A DNA stretch of 64,000 nt from Halogeometricum pallidum JCM 14848 (lineage in GTDB: Archaea > Halobacteriota > Halobacteria > Halobacteriales > Haloferacaceae), in NCBI RefSeq assembly GCF_000337095.1, contig NZ_AOIV01000041.1, forward strand, positions 40,570 to 104,569, read 5' to 3'. Position numbers and translations under genes: made by a program. The notes under the pieces are model-generated. The model did no database searches and was not told the DNA's origin. It worked only from the letters and a program-made list of their open reading frames with translations. Shown here in pieces: positions 25,669 through 34,005 of the stretch (its first letter is position 1; every line of letters begins with the position of its first letter).

Positions 25669-25676
25669 AATTATAT
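25669..25676 (+). promoter_or_regulatory. TATA box of the MDR dehydrogenase gene
   Basis: AATTATAT lies 24-31 nt upstream of the ATG at 25700, which decides that start against longer in-frame alternatives. Confidence 0.5.
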
Positions 25677-25699
25677 CCGCAGGGCTGCCACGATGCTGT

Positions 25700-26737
25700 A
25701 TGCGTGGATTAGCGAAGACGGAGCGTACTGAAGGGTACGTCGAACTTATCGAACGGGAGCGTCCGACACCGGCGTCCGACGAGGTGCTCGTCGAGGTGGA
25801 GTACGCCGGCATGTGCGGTAGTGACGCCGGCATCTACAAGTTCAAAGCGCCCTTCGAGCGGATGAACCTCCCGACGGTCATCGGCCACGAGTACTCGGGT
25901 CGCGTCGCCGAAGTCGGCGCCGACGTGACGGCATTCTCTCCCGGCGACCGAGTCGTCGAGCGACCGATTCGGCCGTGCGGCGACTGCTATCAGTGTCAGA
26001 TAGGCGAGGAGAACGTCTGTCAGCACACGGAACTCACCGGCATCGACCACGACGGCGCCTACGAGGAACTCATCGCCGTTCCGGAGCACGTCCTTCATCC
26101 AGTCCCCGACGGCGTCTCGGCGAAGCACGCCGCGATAGTCGAACCGACAGCCATCGCGACGCGCGCCGTCATCGAGAACTCGCGGGTCAGCCCCGGTGAC
26201 CGCGTCTTGGTCGAAGGGCCGGGGCCCATCGGACTGCTGTGCGCGCAGGTCGCCGACGCGCAGGGTGGCGACGTGGTCATCTCCGGCGTCGGACGGGATT
26301 CGAAGTACCGTCTCCCGCTCGCTCGGGAACTCGGATTCGAGACGCTCAACGTCGCCGAAACGGACGTCGCGTCGCACCGCGACCGGCTGACGGACGGCAT
26401 CGGGTACGACGTGGTGTTGGACACGACGGGCCACCCGTCGGGGTTGACCACCGCCGCGGACGAGACACGCAAAGGCGGCCAGATAGTGCTCGTGGGGCAG
26501 ACCGGCGAGACGACGATGCCGTACTCGCCGCTCGTCCGCGCCGAAGTCGACCTCCAGTGCAGTTACGGGGCGACGTACGAGGACTTCGAGCGCGGACTGC
26601 GACTCATCCAGTCCGGAGACATCGACTGCGAGACGTTCATCGACGACCGATTCTCGCTCCTCGACGCCGACGGGGCGTTCGAGGCGTTTCTCGCCGGCGA
26701 GACCTGCAAACCCGTCTTCGACGTCTTGGAACTGTAG
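25700..26737 (+). CDS. Zn-dependent polyol/sugar dehydrogenase (MDR)
   Basis: This 345-aa protein has the catalytic zinc Cys in YAGMCGSDAGIY, His in IGHEYSG, the structural-zinc Cys set CGDCYQCQIGEENVC, and the Rossmann motif VEGPGPIGLLCAQ. The pattern with GMCGSD is that of threonine/sorbitol/galactonate-type dehydrogenases. It probably oxidises a polyol or sugar acid with NAD(P)+. It is encoded alone on the plus strand between the RraA-like and SDR genes, which point the other way, but is probably part of the same catabolic group. Confidence 0.82.
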   Translation: MRGLAKTERTEGYVELIERERPTPASDEVLVEVEYAGMCGSDAGIYKFKAPFERMNLPTVIGHEYSGRVAEVGADVTAFSPGDRVVERPIRPCGDCYQCQIGEENVCQHTELTGIDHDGAYEELIAVPEHVLHPVPDGVSAKHAAIVEPTAIATRAVIENSRVSPGDRVLVEGPGPIGLLCAQVADAQGGDVVISGVGRDSKYRLPLARELGFETLNVAETDVASHRDRLTDGIGYDVVLDTTGHPSGLTTAADETRKGGQIVLVGQTGETTMPYSPLVRAEVDLQCSYGATYEDFERGLRLIQSGDIDCETFIDDRFSLLDADGAFEAFLAGETCKPVFDVLEL

Positions 26738-26951
26738 TCTTCAGTGGCCTTGACTGCGGACTGACGAGCAGAGCGACGATCGAATTCCTTCGAACCCGCC
26801 CGTACACCATTCTGTGAGCCGTCGTGCGCGAGGTTGGAGATTGCTCTCCGAAGTCACGACCGAAGAGGAGAGCGGCCGGCGTCCTATACTCGCGTACCGA
26901 CCGTCGCACCGCGTTACCGGTCGTCGAACCCAAACGACGTTCTGACCGGGG

Positions 26952-27863
26952 TCATCGTTTCGACTCGGGGGAAGGGTCCTCCGCCTCGGGCGGACCGTCC
27001 CACCGACACCCGTCGTCCTTCGGTTCGTATCCGAGAACCTCCTTTGCGTGCTCGGTGTCGAACCACCGAGACTCGTTGTCGCTGACGGCGTAGAAGGTGT
27101 CGTACGTCACCGTCTCGTTCTGGAGGCAGCACTCGATGAGGTGGGCGAAATCTCGCTGGGAGGTCCACGTCGCTTTCAGCCGTTTCACCATCCGTTCGTA
27201 CTCCTCGCTCCCGCGCTCCCAAGACCCCGTTTGCGATTGGTCCCAGACTTCGTCGCCGTCAAGTTTGTGCTCGTCACCCCTGTCGACGCCCCGTTCGGCG
27301 TCGCCATACGGATGGTCGTACCGCTCGGTGCGGACGCTGGAGATGCGGAGCGAGAACAGCCGTTTCGGATACGAGTCGCGTCGCGCGTGCGACCGGAGGA
27401 CGTTTTCGCCGAAGACCTTCGACGCGCCGTAGTATCCGTCCGGTTTCGGCAGCGACTCGTGATCGAGCAACAGCGGATGGTCCTTCTCGTAGAGTTCCGG
27501 CGCGTGGTCCTCCTCGTACAGACCCATGACCCGTTGTGAGGACGCGTACACTAACTTCTCCACTTCGGCGTCCTGGGCCGCCTTGAGGACGTTGTACGTG
27601 CCGACGATATTCGGTTGGACGATGTCCTCGAACTCCGCCCCGGCGTCGGACTGAGCGGCGAGGTGGACGACGGCGTCCTGCCCGTCGAAGGCGGGCCGGA
27701 TCTCCTCGTAGTTGCTGACATCGGCCACGTGCGTCTCGTAGTCGGGGTGCTCGTTCCGGTCGAGGAAGGTGAACTCGTATCGCTCCTTGCCCACCAGGTG
27801 GTTGCGCAGGGCTTCTCCCGCCTCGCCGAACGGACCGGTAATGAGGACTCTTTGCGTACTCAT
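26952..27863 (-). CDS. NAD-dependent epimerase/dehydratase, uronate dehydrogenase-like
   Basis: This 303-aa extended SDR has the cofactor motif ITGPFGEAGEALR, the downstream strand DAVVHLAAQSDAG, the catalytic YGASK and a C-terminus (YAVSDNESRWFDTEHAKEVL shortened here to DNESRWFD) like that of uronate dehydrogenases, which convert glucuronate or galacturonate to the aldarolactone. Other sugar-nucleotide epimerases of this length keep different C-termini, so a sugar-acid dehydrogenase is favoured. A CTATAAATA box lies about 30 nt upstream of the start, and an IclR-type palindrome lies further up. Confidence 0.7.
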   Translation of the reverse strand: MSTQRVLITGPFGEAGEALRNHLVGKERYEFTFLDRNEHPDYETHVADVSNYEEIRPAFDGQDAVVHLAAQSDAGAEFEDIVQPNIVGTYNVLKAAQDAEVEKLVYASSQRVMGLYEEDHAPELYEKDHPLLLDHESLPKPDGYYGASKVFGENVLRSHARRDSYPKRLFSLRISSVRTERYDHPYGDAERGVDRGDEHKLDGDEVWDQSQTGSWERGSEEYERMVKRLKATWTSQRDFAHLIECCLQNETVTYDTFYAVSDNESRWFDTEHAKEVLGYEPKDDGCRWDGPPEAEDPSPESKR

Positions 27864-27888
27864 CGATAATGGAGGTTGAGACTGGAGA

Positions 27889-27897
27889 TATTTATAG
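27889..27897 (-). promoter_or_regulatory. TATA box of the uronate-dehydrogenase-like gene
   Basis: CTATAAATA on the minus strand, 26-34 nt upstream of the start codon. Confidence 0.5.
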
Positions 27898-27978
27898 CTT
27901 CTGCGAAGTGGAATCGGTCCCTCAGGCTCCGACGAGACCTTTAACAGGTGTTTTCGGAAGAAAAACCACTATCTCTAC

Positions 27979-27993
27979 TTCAATAATATTGAA
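27979..27993. promoter_or_regulatory. Candidate operator of the second IclR regulator
   Basis: TTCAATAATATTGAA is a perfect palindrome (TTCAA-N5-TTGAA) about 85 bp upstream of the SDR TATA box and 94 bp after the end of the IclR gene. The same core recurs next to the IclR promoter. Confidence 0.55.
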
Positions 27994-28086
27994 CCAGTGG
28001 CGAACGTGAGAATTACGAACATAGGAGCGTAACGGAAAACGGGAGAGGGAACGAACGGTACGGCGATAGAGTCAGAAACGAGAGAG

Positions 28087-28860
28087 CTACCGTTGGGAGA
28101 GTTTGAGTTCGATGATGTTCTTTTTGTTCAGTATCGCCGGGGCGAGCGTTTCCTCGATGCGCTCGTCTCCCATCCGGCTGAGGGGGCCGCTGATGCTGAT
28201 CGCGCCGACGACGCCGCCCGAGTTCGATAATATTGGAGCGGCGACGGCGCTGACCCCGACGAAGTGCTCTCCCCGGTTCACGGCGTACCCTCGTTCTCGC
28301 GTCTCCGCAAGTTCCTCGAACAGCGCCGCTCTGTCGACGATGCTCTCCTCGGTGAGCGCCGGGAGCCCCCGCAGGTCGAGGATAGCCTCCACTCTCTCGT
28401 CGGAGAACTGAGACAGCATCGCCTTCCCGAGCGCCGTGTTGTGCAAGTAGAGGTGCGCACCCAAGGCCGCGTTGTCGTCTATCGATTCGGGTCCCTCCGA
28501 CTTGTAGAGTTGTACCATGTACCCGTTCTGTTCGGTCCCGACATTCGCGATTTCCCCGGACTGCGTTCGGAGGTCGTCGATCTCCGATTTCGCGGCCTGA
28601 TACAGCGGCAACTGGTCGCGCAGTTGACCACCGGTGCGGAGAAAGAGGAAACTGCACTCGTACCGCCCGTCGCGCTTTATCACGTAGTCGTTCTCGACGA
28701 GAGTGACGAGGTGGATGTGGGCGGTGCTCATCGGCGTGTCGAACTCCTCTGCGACCGCCGAGAGCGTGGCCGGCCCCTCCGTCCGCAGATACTCCACGAT
28801 GTCGAACGCTCGAGAGACGCTCTTCAACTGCCGCGCGCCCGACGGGTCGTTCTCGCTCAT
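28087..28860 (-). CDS. IclR-family transcriptional regulator (second)
   Basis: This 257-aa protein has a winged-helix domain at about residues 12-75 (ATLSAVAEEFDTPMSTAHIH is the recognition part) and a C-terminal IclR effector domain (LHNTALGKAMLSQ, FVGVSAVAAPI). It is divergent from the MBL hydrolase gene, sharing a 166-bp control region with a long perfect palindrome 40 bp from its own start. It probably regulates the SDR, MBL, transporter and aldolase genes around it in response to their substrate. Confidence 0.88.
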   Translation of the reverse strand: MSENDPSGARQLKSVSRAFDIVEYLRTEGPATLSAVAEEFDTPMSTAHIHLVTLVENDYVIKRDGRYECSFLFLRTGGQLRDQLPLYQAAKSEIDDLRTQSGEIANVGTEQNGYMVQLYKSEGPESIDDNAALGAHLYLHNTALGKAMLSQFSDERVEAILDLRGLPALTEESIVDRAALFEELAETRERGYAVNRGEHFVGVSAVAAPILSNSGGVVGAISISGPLSRMGDERIEETLAPAILNKKNIIELKLSQR

Positions 28861-28899
28861 ACCTCCGCATTCGGTCGTCGTATCTTAAGTGCTAGGAAT

Positions 28900-28920
28900 C
28901 ACTTCAACGATGTTGAAGTG
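28900..28920. promoter_or_regulatory. Palindromic operator between IclR and MBL genes
   Basis: CACTTCAAC-GAT-GTTGAAGTG is a perfect 9-3-9 inverted repeat containing the TTCAA-N5-TTGAA core. It lies just upstream of an ACTTAAGATA box (28881-28890, minus strand) serving the IclR gene, a position fit for autoregulation and control of the divergent gene. Confidence 0.6.
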
Positions 28921-29026
28921 GGGTGTGGCCGAACACGCGGACGGCGGCACGGAGTCTGGGAGAGAACGGCTGTACCCTCGCTCATCGGTAGTTTTATTTT
29001 TTCCGCGAAGCGAGTCGCCTACGAAC

Positions 29027-29671
29027 ATGAGCGCGGAGAGCGTCGTCAAAGGTATATCGCTGATCCAGTTCGAGCACGTCCGCGTGTACGTACTGGAGGA
29101 CGTACCGAGCGGAGAGACCACCCTCATCGACACGGCGTTCGAGGAGAACGGCGAGGAACTCGTGGCGGTGCTCCGGAACGAGTTCGGCGGCGTTGACCGC
29201 GTCATCCTGACGCACGGTGACCACGGGCACCACGGCGGACTTCCGTATGTGATGGATGCGTTCTCGCCGACGCTGGCGGCTCCCGACAACGAGACGAAAC
29301 TGTACGAGGCCATCGAGTACGAGCCGGACGTCCGCTACGAGGACGGGGATGTCCTCGACGGCAATATCGAGGTGATACAGGTCCCCGGCCATACGCAGGG
29401 GACGTCCGCGCTGTTGCTCCGAGACCGGGATATCCTCATCTCGGGGGACGCACTCGACGGCGCGGACCGCGCCGGTCTCCCGGCCGGCTACCTCCTCCCG
29501 CCGCCGGCACTCTTCAACGACGACCACGAAGCGGCCGAGATCAACCTCTATAACCTGCTTCAGTACAATTTCGAGACGCTGTTGGTGTTTCACGGATCGA
29601 ACGTGTTCGAGAATCCAAAGGGGAAACTCGACGACTTCCTCGTCGAACGCGAGTGGGACCCGCGCCCCTGA
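29027..29671 (+). CDS. Metallo-beta-lactamase fold hydrolase
   Basis: The protein is 214 aa from the ATG at 29027, with a GTTTTATTTT box 27-36 nt upstream. The metal site motif is THGDHGHHGG (HxxDHxHH form), followed by the third His in VPGHTQGTSALLL and the bridging Asp in LISGDALDG. It probably hydrolyses a (thio)ester or lactone; a lactonase would fit next to a uronate-dehydrogenase-like enzyme that makes lactones. The exact substrate is not shown. Confidence 0.82.
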   Translation: MSAESVVKGISLIQFEHVRVYVLEDVPSGETTLIDTAFEENGEELVAVLRNEFGGVDRVILTHGDHGHHGGLPYVMDAFSPTLAAPDNETKLYEAIEYEPDVRYEDGDVLDGNIEVIQVPGHTQGTSALLLRDRDILISGDALDGADRAGLPAGYLLPPPALFNDDHEAAEINLYNLLQYNFETLLVFHGSNVFENPKGKLDDFLVEREWDPRP

Positions 29672-29717
29672 GCAACCGGTTGCTGTCGAGACGGTACGGA
29701 ACGCTCCTCCTCCCGCG

Positions 29718-30152
29718 TCAGTTTTCGTCGTCGACGAACGACGTGACGACGGGACAGGTCGCGTCCAGCAGGATGGACTGTGCGACGCTCCCGAACAGAA
29801 CCTTCCCAGTGGGAGAGCGTCGTCGGGGCCGAACGACGATATACCGGGCGTCCCGCTCCTCGGCGTAGTTGATGATTTCGTCGGCCGGATCGCCGACTAA
29901 TCCGACGGTCTCGTACTCGACCGAGATGTCGGTCACCGCTTCCTCCGCCATCTCCGCCGCCGCGCTGCGGACCTGGCCCATGTCGAGGGGTTCGTCCGCC
30001 TGCGCGCTGGTCCGCCCCAGGTTCACGAACTCCGAGCGGGTCAGCGCGTGGACGAAGTGAATCGTATCGTCGAACGCCTCTGCCAGTCGCTCGGCCTCTC
30101 TTACCACGGTCGTCGTTCTGTTCGATTTGTCTACCGCTCCGACGATTACCAT
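29718..30152 (-). CDS. Universal stress protein A family
   Basis: This 144-aa protein has one Usp domain. The N-terminus MVIVGAVDKSNRTTTV and the C-terminal segment SPTGKVLFGSVAQSILLDA match the ATP-binding subfamily signature (G-x2-G-x9-G-S/T-like), although the first glycines are replaced by arginines. UspA genes are often linked to transporter genes in haloarchaea and may regulate them; here it is divergent from the tctC-like gene. Confidence 0.82.
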   Translation of the reverse strand: MVIVGAVDKSNRTTTVVREAERLAEAFDDTIHFVHALTRSEFVNLGRTSAQADEPLDMGQVRSAAAEMAEEAVTDISVEYETVGLVGDPADEIINYAEERDARYIVVRPRRRSPTGKVLFGSVAQSILLDATCPVVTSFVDDEN

Positions 30153-30275
30153 GCCTCCTACTGATTCGTAGCTCCCACATCATTGTTTCGCCCTCGAACG
30201 TCGATTTCCCGTCGCGTCTCTTGTCATCGGATGATAGAAAAACCTAAATGATAGTCCCCACACGATAGAGTAGAG

Positions 30276-31310
30276 ATGACAGACGACAGTATCTCTGCCA
30301 GCGCTGGGGACAGCCAGGCGAGTACGTACGGTGGCAGTGTGAACCGACGGAACGTCCTGAAGGCTCTCGGTGGGACGGGCCTCGTGGCGACCGCGGGATG
30401 TACCGGGCAGCTATCCGGCGGGTCGAACCAGGAGTGGCCGTCCCGTCAGGTCGAAGTGGTCTCTCCGTGGTCGGCCGGCGGGGGAGCTGATCGGACGAGT
30501 CGGGCGGTCGCAGACGCCGGGGAAAGCAATACCGACGTCTCGTGGAACGTCAGCAACCAGACGGGCGGGTCGGGGTCGGTCGGGATGAGCGCGGTGGCGA
30601 ACGCGGAGCCGACCGGACACACGCTCGGCTGCACCGCTCCCGAAATCTGCCTGTATCAGCACCTCGGAATCGCGGACCTGGGTCCGGACGACATCACGCC
30701 CATTATGCAGTACACCCAGATGCCCGCAGCCATCGTGGTGAGGGAGAACTCCGATTACACGACGGTCGACGAGTTCCTCTCGTACGCGAAGAACAACAAG
30801 GTGCAGATGGCCAACTCGGGAATCGGATCCTCGTGGCACATGGCGGGTGCCGCCTGGGCGTACGAGGCGGGCATCGACGTCCAACACGTCGCCTACCCCG
30901 GTGCGGCCCCGGCTATCACCGCGACCGTGAACGGCGAAGCGGACTGCGCGACGGTCGGCGCGGTGGAGGTCGCTTCGCAGGTCCGCGACGGCCCCCTCAC
31001 GGCGCTCGGCGTCATGTACGACGAACAGCTCGAATCGCTCCCGAACACGCCGACGATGCAGTCGCAGGGCATCGATATCGTCATCGGATCGTGGCTCGCG
31101 CACTTCGCGCCACCGGACCTCCCGGACGACGTGAAGCAGTCCATCGTCGAGACGTACAACACCGTCTACGAATCCGAATCGTTCAAGACGTTCATGGAGA
31201 ACAACAACTTCATGCGCGTCAAACGGGGTCCCGATGAGCTCCAGAAGTTCCTCGACGAGAGATACAAGTACTACGGTCAGCTAGTCGAGAAGCTGAACAT
31301 CCAGGCCTGA
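30276..31310 (+). CDS. tctC: TTT transporter solute-binding lipoprotein (TctC-like)
   Basis: This 344-aa protein has a Tat signal with Arg24-Arg25 (NRRNVLKALGGTG) and a lipobox ending at Cys42 (ATAGC), so it is a lipid-anchored extracellular receptor. The mature part is a Bug/TctC-type binding protein (VVSPWSAGGGADRTSR, then NSGIGSSWHMAGA and HVAYPGAAPAI). It captures a carboxylic acid for the tripartite tricarboxylate transporter whose membrane parts are encoded next. A CCTAAATG box precedes it. The ligand is unknown. Confidence 0.88.
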   Translation: MTDDSISASAGDSQASTYGGSVNRRNVLKALGGTGLVATAGCTGQLSGGSNQEWPSRQVEVVSPWSAGGGADRTSRAVADAGESNTDVSWNVSNQTGGSGSVGMSAVANAEPTGHTLGCTAPEICLYQHLGIADLGPDDITPIMQYTQMPAAIVVRENSDYTTVDEFLSYAKNNKVQMANSGIGSSWHMAGAAWAYEAGIDVQHVAYPGAAPAITATVNGEADCATVGAVEVASQVRDGPLTALGVMYDEQLESLPNTPTMQSQGIDIVIGSWLAHFAPPDLPDDVKQSIVETYNTVYESESFKTFMENNNFMRVKRGPDELQKFLDERYKYYGQLVEKLNIQA

Positions 31311-31369
31311 CCACTTCACAACCGACGACCCGAGGGACCGCGGGAGTCTCTTCGGTCGACACCAGTACC

Positions 31370-31398
31370 TTTTTATAAATCATGCGTGAAAATTTCAC
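31370..31398 (+). promoter_or_regulatory. TATA box and palindrome upstream of tctB
   Basis: TTTTATAAATC (31370-31380) is followed at once by GTGAAA-A-TTTCAC (31386-31398), a perfect short palindrome at about the expected transcription start. The tctBA genes thus have their own regulated promoter apart from tctC. Confidence 0.5.
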
Positions 31399-31413
31399 AC
31401 AGTCACCAAATAC

Positions 31414-31608
31414 ATGAGCACCAGTAATGCACGTTCGGGGAATCGACCGACTGACCCCCGAGAGAGACGCGTTCGAAGCGAACGACGACGGAACCCGATG
31501 CCGACCGCTGTGTCGTCTTCTGCGATGGGAGACCCGCGACCGGTCGATACACGGACCGCGTCGACTCGGGAGTACCACCTCGAATCGGAGTCACACCATC
31601 TCGTATGA
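31414..31608 (+). CDS. Possible 64-aa leader peptide gene before tctB
   Basis: The ATG at 31414 lies about 35 nt after the TATA box and the frame ends in an ATGA overlap with the tctB start. The product is Arg- and Ser-rich rather than acidic, unlike real haloarchaeal proteins, and has no recognisable domain. It may be only an untranslated leader of about 200 nt. Confidence 0.25.
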   Translation: MSTSNARSGNRPTDPRERRVRSERRRNPMPTAVSSSAMGDPRPVDTRTASTREYHLESESHHLV

Positions 31609-32090
31609 AACTCAGCACCAACGCGCTACGGTCGAGTCCGCTCGCAATCGCCTTCATCGTCGGTGCGGCAGTCGTGATACTCTTCGCGTCCCGCTTCCCG
31701 AGCGGCGGCGAGGTGGGACCGGGCTTCTTCCCCATCGGCATCTCGACCGGCATCATCCTCTTCGCGCTCGTCGAATTGGTCACCGAAGATGACGGCGGAC
31801 TCGACGTGAGCGACCACGACCTTCGGGCCGCCGGCGTTGTGTTGGCCCTCGTCTTCGGATATCTCGTCGCGATGCCGCTCGCGGGATTCCTCGTGGGGAC
31901 GATACTGTTCCTGCCGGTCATCCTCTACTACTCGGGCGTCCGCTCGCCGACGACGATAGCCGTGATTTCGCTACTGCTCCCTCTCGCGCTGTTCTATATC
32001 TTCAGTCAGTTCTTCTTGGTCCCGCTTCCGGAGGGCGTGATACCGTTCTCCAGACTGCTCCCCCGGCTTCCCGTCTGGGTGATGCTATGA
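31605..32090 (+). CDS. tctB: TTT transporter small membrane subunit (TctB-like)
   Basis: This 161-aa protein has four hydrophobic segments (about residues 12-28, 43-60, 75-105 and 120-145), the standard topology of TctB. It begins MKLSTNALRSSPLAIAF and carries the FPSGGEVGPGFFP segment seen in the family. It partners TctA in the membrane. Its stop overlaps the TctA start by 4 bp. Confidence 0.85.
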   Translation: MKLSTNALRSSPLAIAFIVGAAVVILFASRFPSGGEVGPGFFPIGISTGIILFALVELVTEDDGGLDVSDHDLRAAGVVLALVFGYLVAMPLAGFLVGTILFLPVILYYSGVRSPTTIAVISLLLPLALFYIFSQFFLVPLPEGVIPFSRLLPRLPVWVML

Positions 32091-33577
32091 TAGAGTACAT
32101 CATCGCCGGGTTGACGAACGTCCTCAACCCGTTCACGCTCTTCCTGATGGTCGCCGGCGTGCTCGTCGGTATCCTGATGGGGTCGATTCCGGGAATGACG
32201 GCAACGATGACCGTTGCGGTCCTGCTCTCGTTCACGTTCACCATGGACCCCGGCAACGGGATGATGCTCCTGCTCGGAATCTACGGCGGCGCGGTGTACT
32301 CGGGGTCGATTCCGGCGATTCTCATCCGCACACCGGGGACGCCGTCCGCGGCGGCGACCATCTTCGACGGCTACCCGCTCTCCCAGAAGGGCGAGGCGGG
32401 CAGAGCCATCCGAATCAGTACCGTCGCCTCGTTCATCGGCGGCGTGATCAGCGTCATCGGGCTGATGTTCTTCTCGCCCCTCATCGCAGACGCGGCCCTG
32501 CAGTTTCGCTCGCCGGAGTTCTTCGCGCTTGCGCTGTTCGGGCTGACGATAATCGCCAGCGTCAGCGGTGATTCGCTACCGAAGGGGATGATATCCGGCC
32601 TCCTCGGGATGCTCGTCGCCACGGTCGGCATCGATCCGCTCACCGGTTTCCAGCGGTTCACGTTCGGCGTCCCGGAACTGCTCACCGGCGTCCAGTTCAT
32701 CGCGGTCATGATCGGATTGTTCGGCATCGCGGAAGGGATGAAGGCGTACTCCTCGGGTATCGACGACGAGGGGAAGAAAGTCGATCAAGACATCGATGGC
32801 ATCCTCCCGTCGCTCTCGGATCTGAAAGCGATCGGTCCCGTCTCGACGGCGTCCGGCATCGCCGGCGTTCTCATCGGTTCTATCCCCGGCGCGGGTGGTG
32901 ACATCGCGGCGTTTATCACGTACAACGAGGCCACTCGATGGATAAAGGACGCCGTTCCCTCGTTCGGCGAAGGCAACGTGCGCGGCATCGCGGCCGCGGA
33001 GTCAGGGAACAACGCGAGTACCGGCGGCGCGTTGATTCCGACGCTCACGCTCGGCATTCCGGGTGACTCGGTCTCGGCTATCCTCATCGGCGCCCTGATG
33101 GTTCACGACGTTCAGCCCGGTCCGGCGCTGTATCAAGAGGAGACGACGCTGCTGTACACCATCTTCGTCGGGTTCCTCCTCATCTACGTCCTCATCCTCG
33201 TGTTCGGATTGCTCGGGGCGCACTACTGGGTTCGACTCATCAACATCCGCGAGTCGCTTCTCTGGCCCGCCATCTTGGTCCTCTGTGTCATCGGTGCGGT
33301 CGCCCTCCGAGGGAACCTGTTCGACGCGTGGGTCATGCTCGGTGCAGGTGCGCTTGGATACGTGCTCCGTCTCCGCGGGTATCCGTTGGCGCCGATGGTG
33401 CTCGGACTCATCCTCGCGCCCATCGCCGAGACGAATCTCCGACGTTCCCTCTCGCTGTCCGGCGGGTCGTTCGACATCTTCTACACCAGTCCGATCGCAC
33501 TCGTCATCATCCTCCTCAGCGTCGCGACCATCGCTGTCCCGGCGGTTCGCTCCCTGTCTTCGCGCTCTTCCGCCTGA
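32087..33577 (+). CDS. tctA: TTT transporter large membrane subunit (TctA-like)
   Basis: This 496-aa protein has about twelve membrane segments. The TctA signatures are clear: GVLVGILMGSIPGMT near residue 24 and the repeat GVLIGSIPGAGGDIAAF near 260, plus PGTPSAAATIFDGYPL and TLGIPGDSVSAILIGAL. It forms the translocation pathway for the carboxylate delivered by TctC, driven by an ion gradient. It is coupled to tctB by an ATGA overlap. A T-rich stretch at 33586-33602 may end the transcript. Confidence 0.9.
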   Translation: MIEYIIAGLTNVLNPFTLFLMVAGVLVGILMGSIPGMTATMTVAVLLSFTFTMDPGNGMMLLLGIYGGAVYSGSIPAILIRTPGTPSAAATIFDGYPLSQKGEAGRAIRISTVASFIGGVISVIGLMFFSPLIADAALQFRSPEFFALALFGLTIIASVSGDSLPKGMISGLLGMLVATVGIDPLTGFQRFTFGVPELLTGVQFIAVMIGLFGIAEGMKAYSSGIDDEGKKVDQDIDGILPSLSDLKAIGPVSTASGIAGVLIGSIPGAGGDIAAFITYNEATRWIKDAVPSFGEGNVRGIAAAESGNNASTGGALIPTLTLGIPGDSVSAILIGALMVHDVQPGPALYQEETTLLYTIFVGFLLIYVLILVFGLLGAHYWVRLINIRESLLWPAILVLCVIGAVALRGNLFDAWVMLGAGALGYVLRLRGYPLAPMVLGLILAPIAETNLRRSLSLSGGSFDIFYTSPIALVIILLSVATIAVPAVRSLSSRSSA

Positions 33578-34005
33578 ACGGCGGTTCCTTCTTTTTGTTC
33601 TATCCTCGTTTTACAAACATAAGATTGTACCCGGACAGTTAGAACCGCCTCTGCTTTTTCTGATGATAAAAACCACAATATGTACTTAAAATTGCGCAAA
33701 GGAGGATATAAAATAGGGGTAGGAGAATATAATTGGGAATAGCTACATATGCCCGTATATCTGGAGTTATAGGTCCACAATGTGTTTGCATTTATGTTCA
33801 TGAGAGGTCAACCCGACGCAAGAGTTTCCTCTCGATGGCCGCCCACTACCCAAACCACCGCCGTTTTTCCTCCTGCTCTCGATTTCTCCGCTCATCGCTC
33901 GATCTTCTCCCAACCTCGCACCATTAAAATACAAGTTATAAATATATAAGATTAATTCTATTTTCCTCAACACTTTACTGGCCGCCCTCTCGAGAGTAGT
34001 TTGTC
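33578..34005. other. 428-bp AT-rich intergenic region
   Basis: No gene is seen. A T-rich stretch follows tctA (33586-33602). Several TATA-like boxes occur: GATATAAAAT near 33706 and GTTATAAATATATAAG at about 33934-33950. The latter probably serves the subtilase at 34006 with a short 5' leader. Confidence 0.45.
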
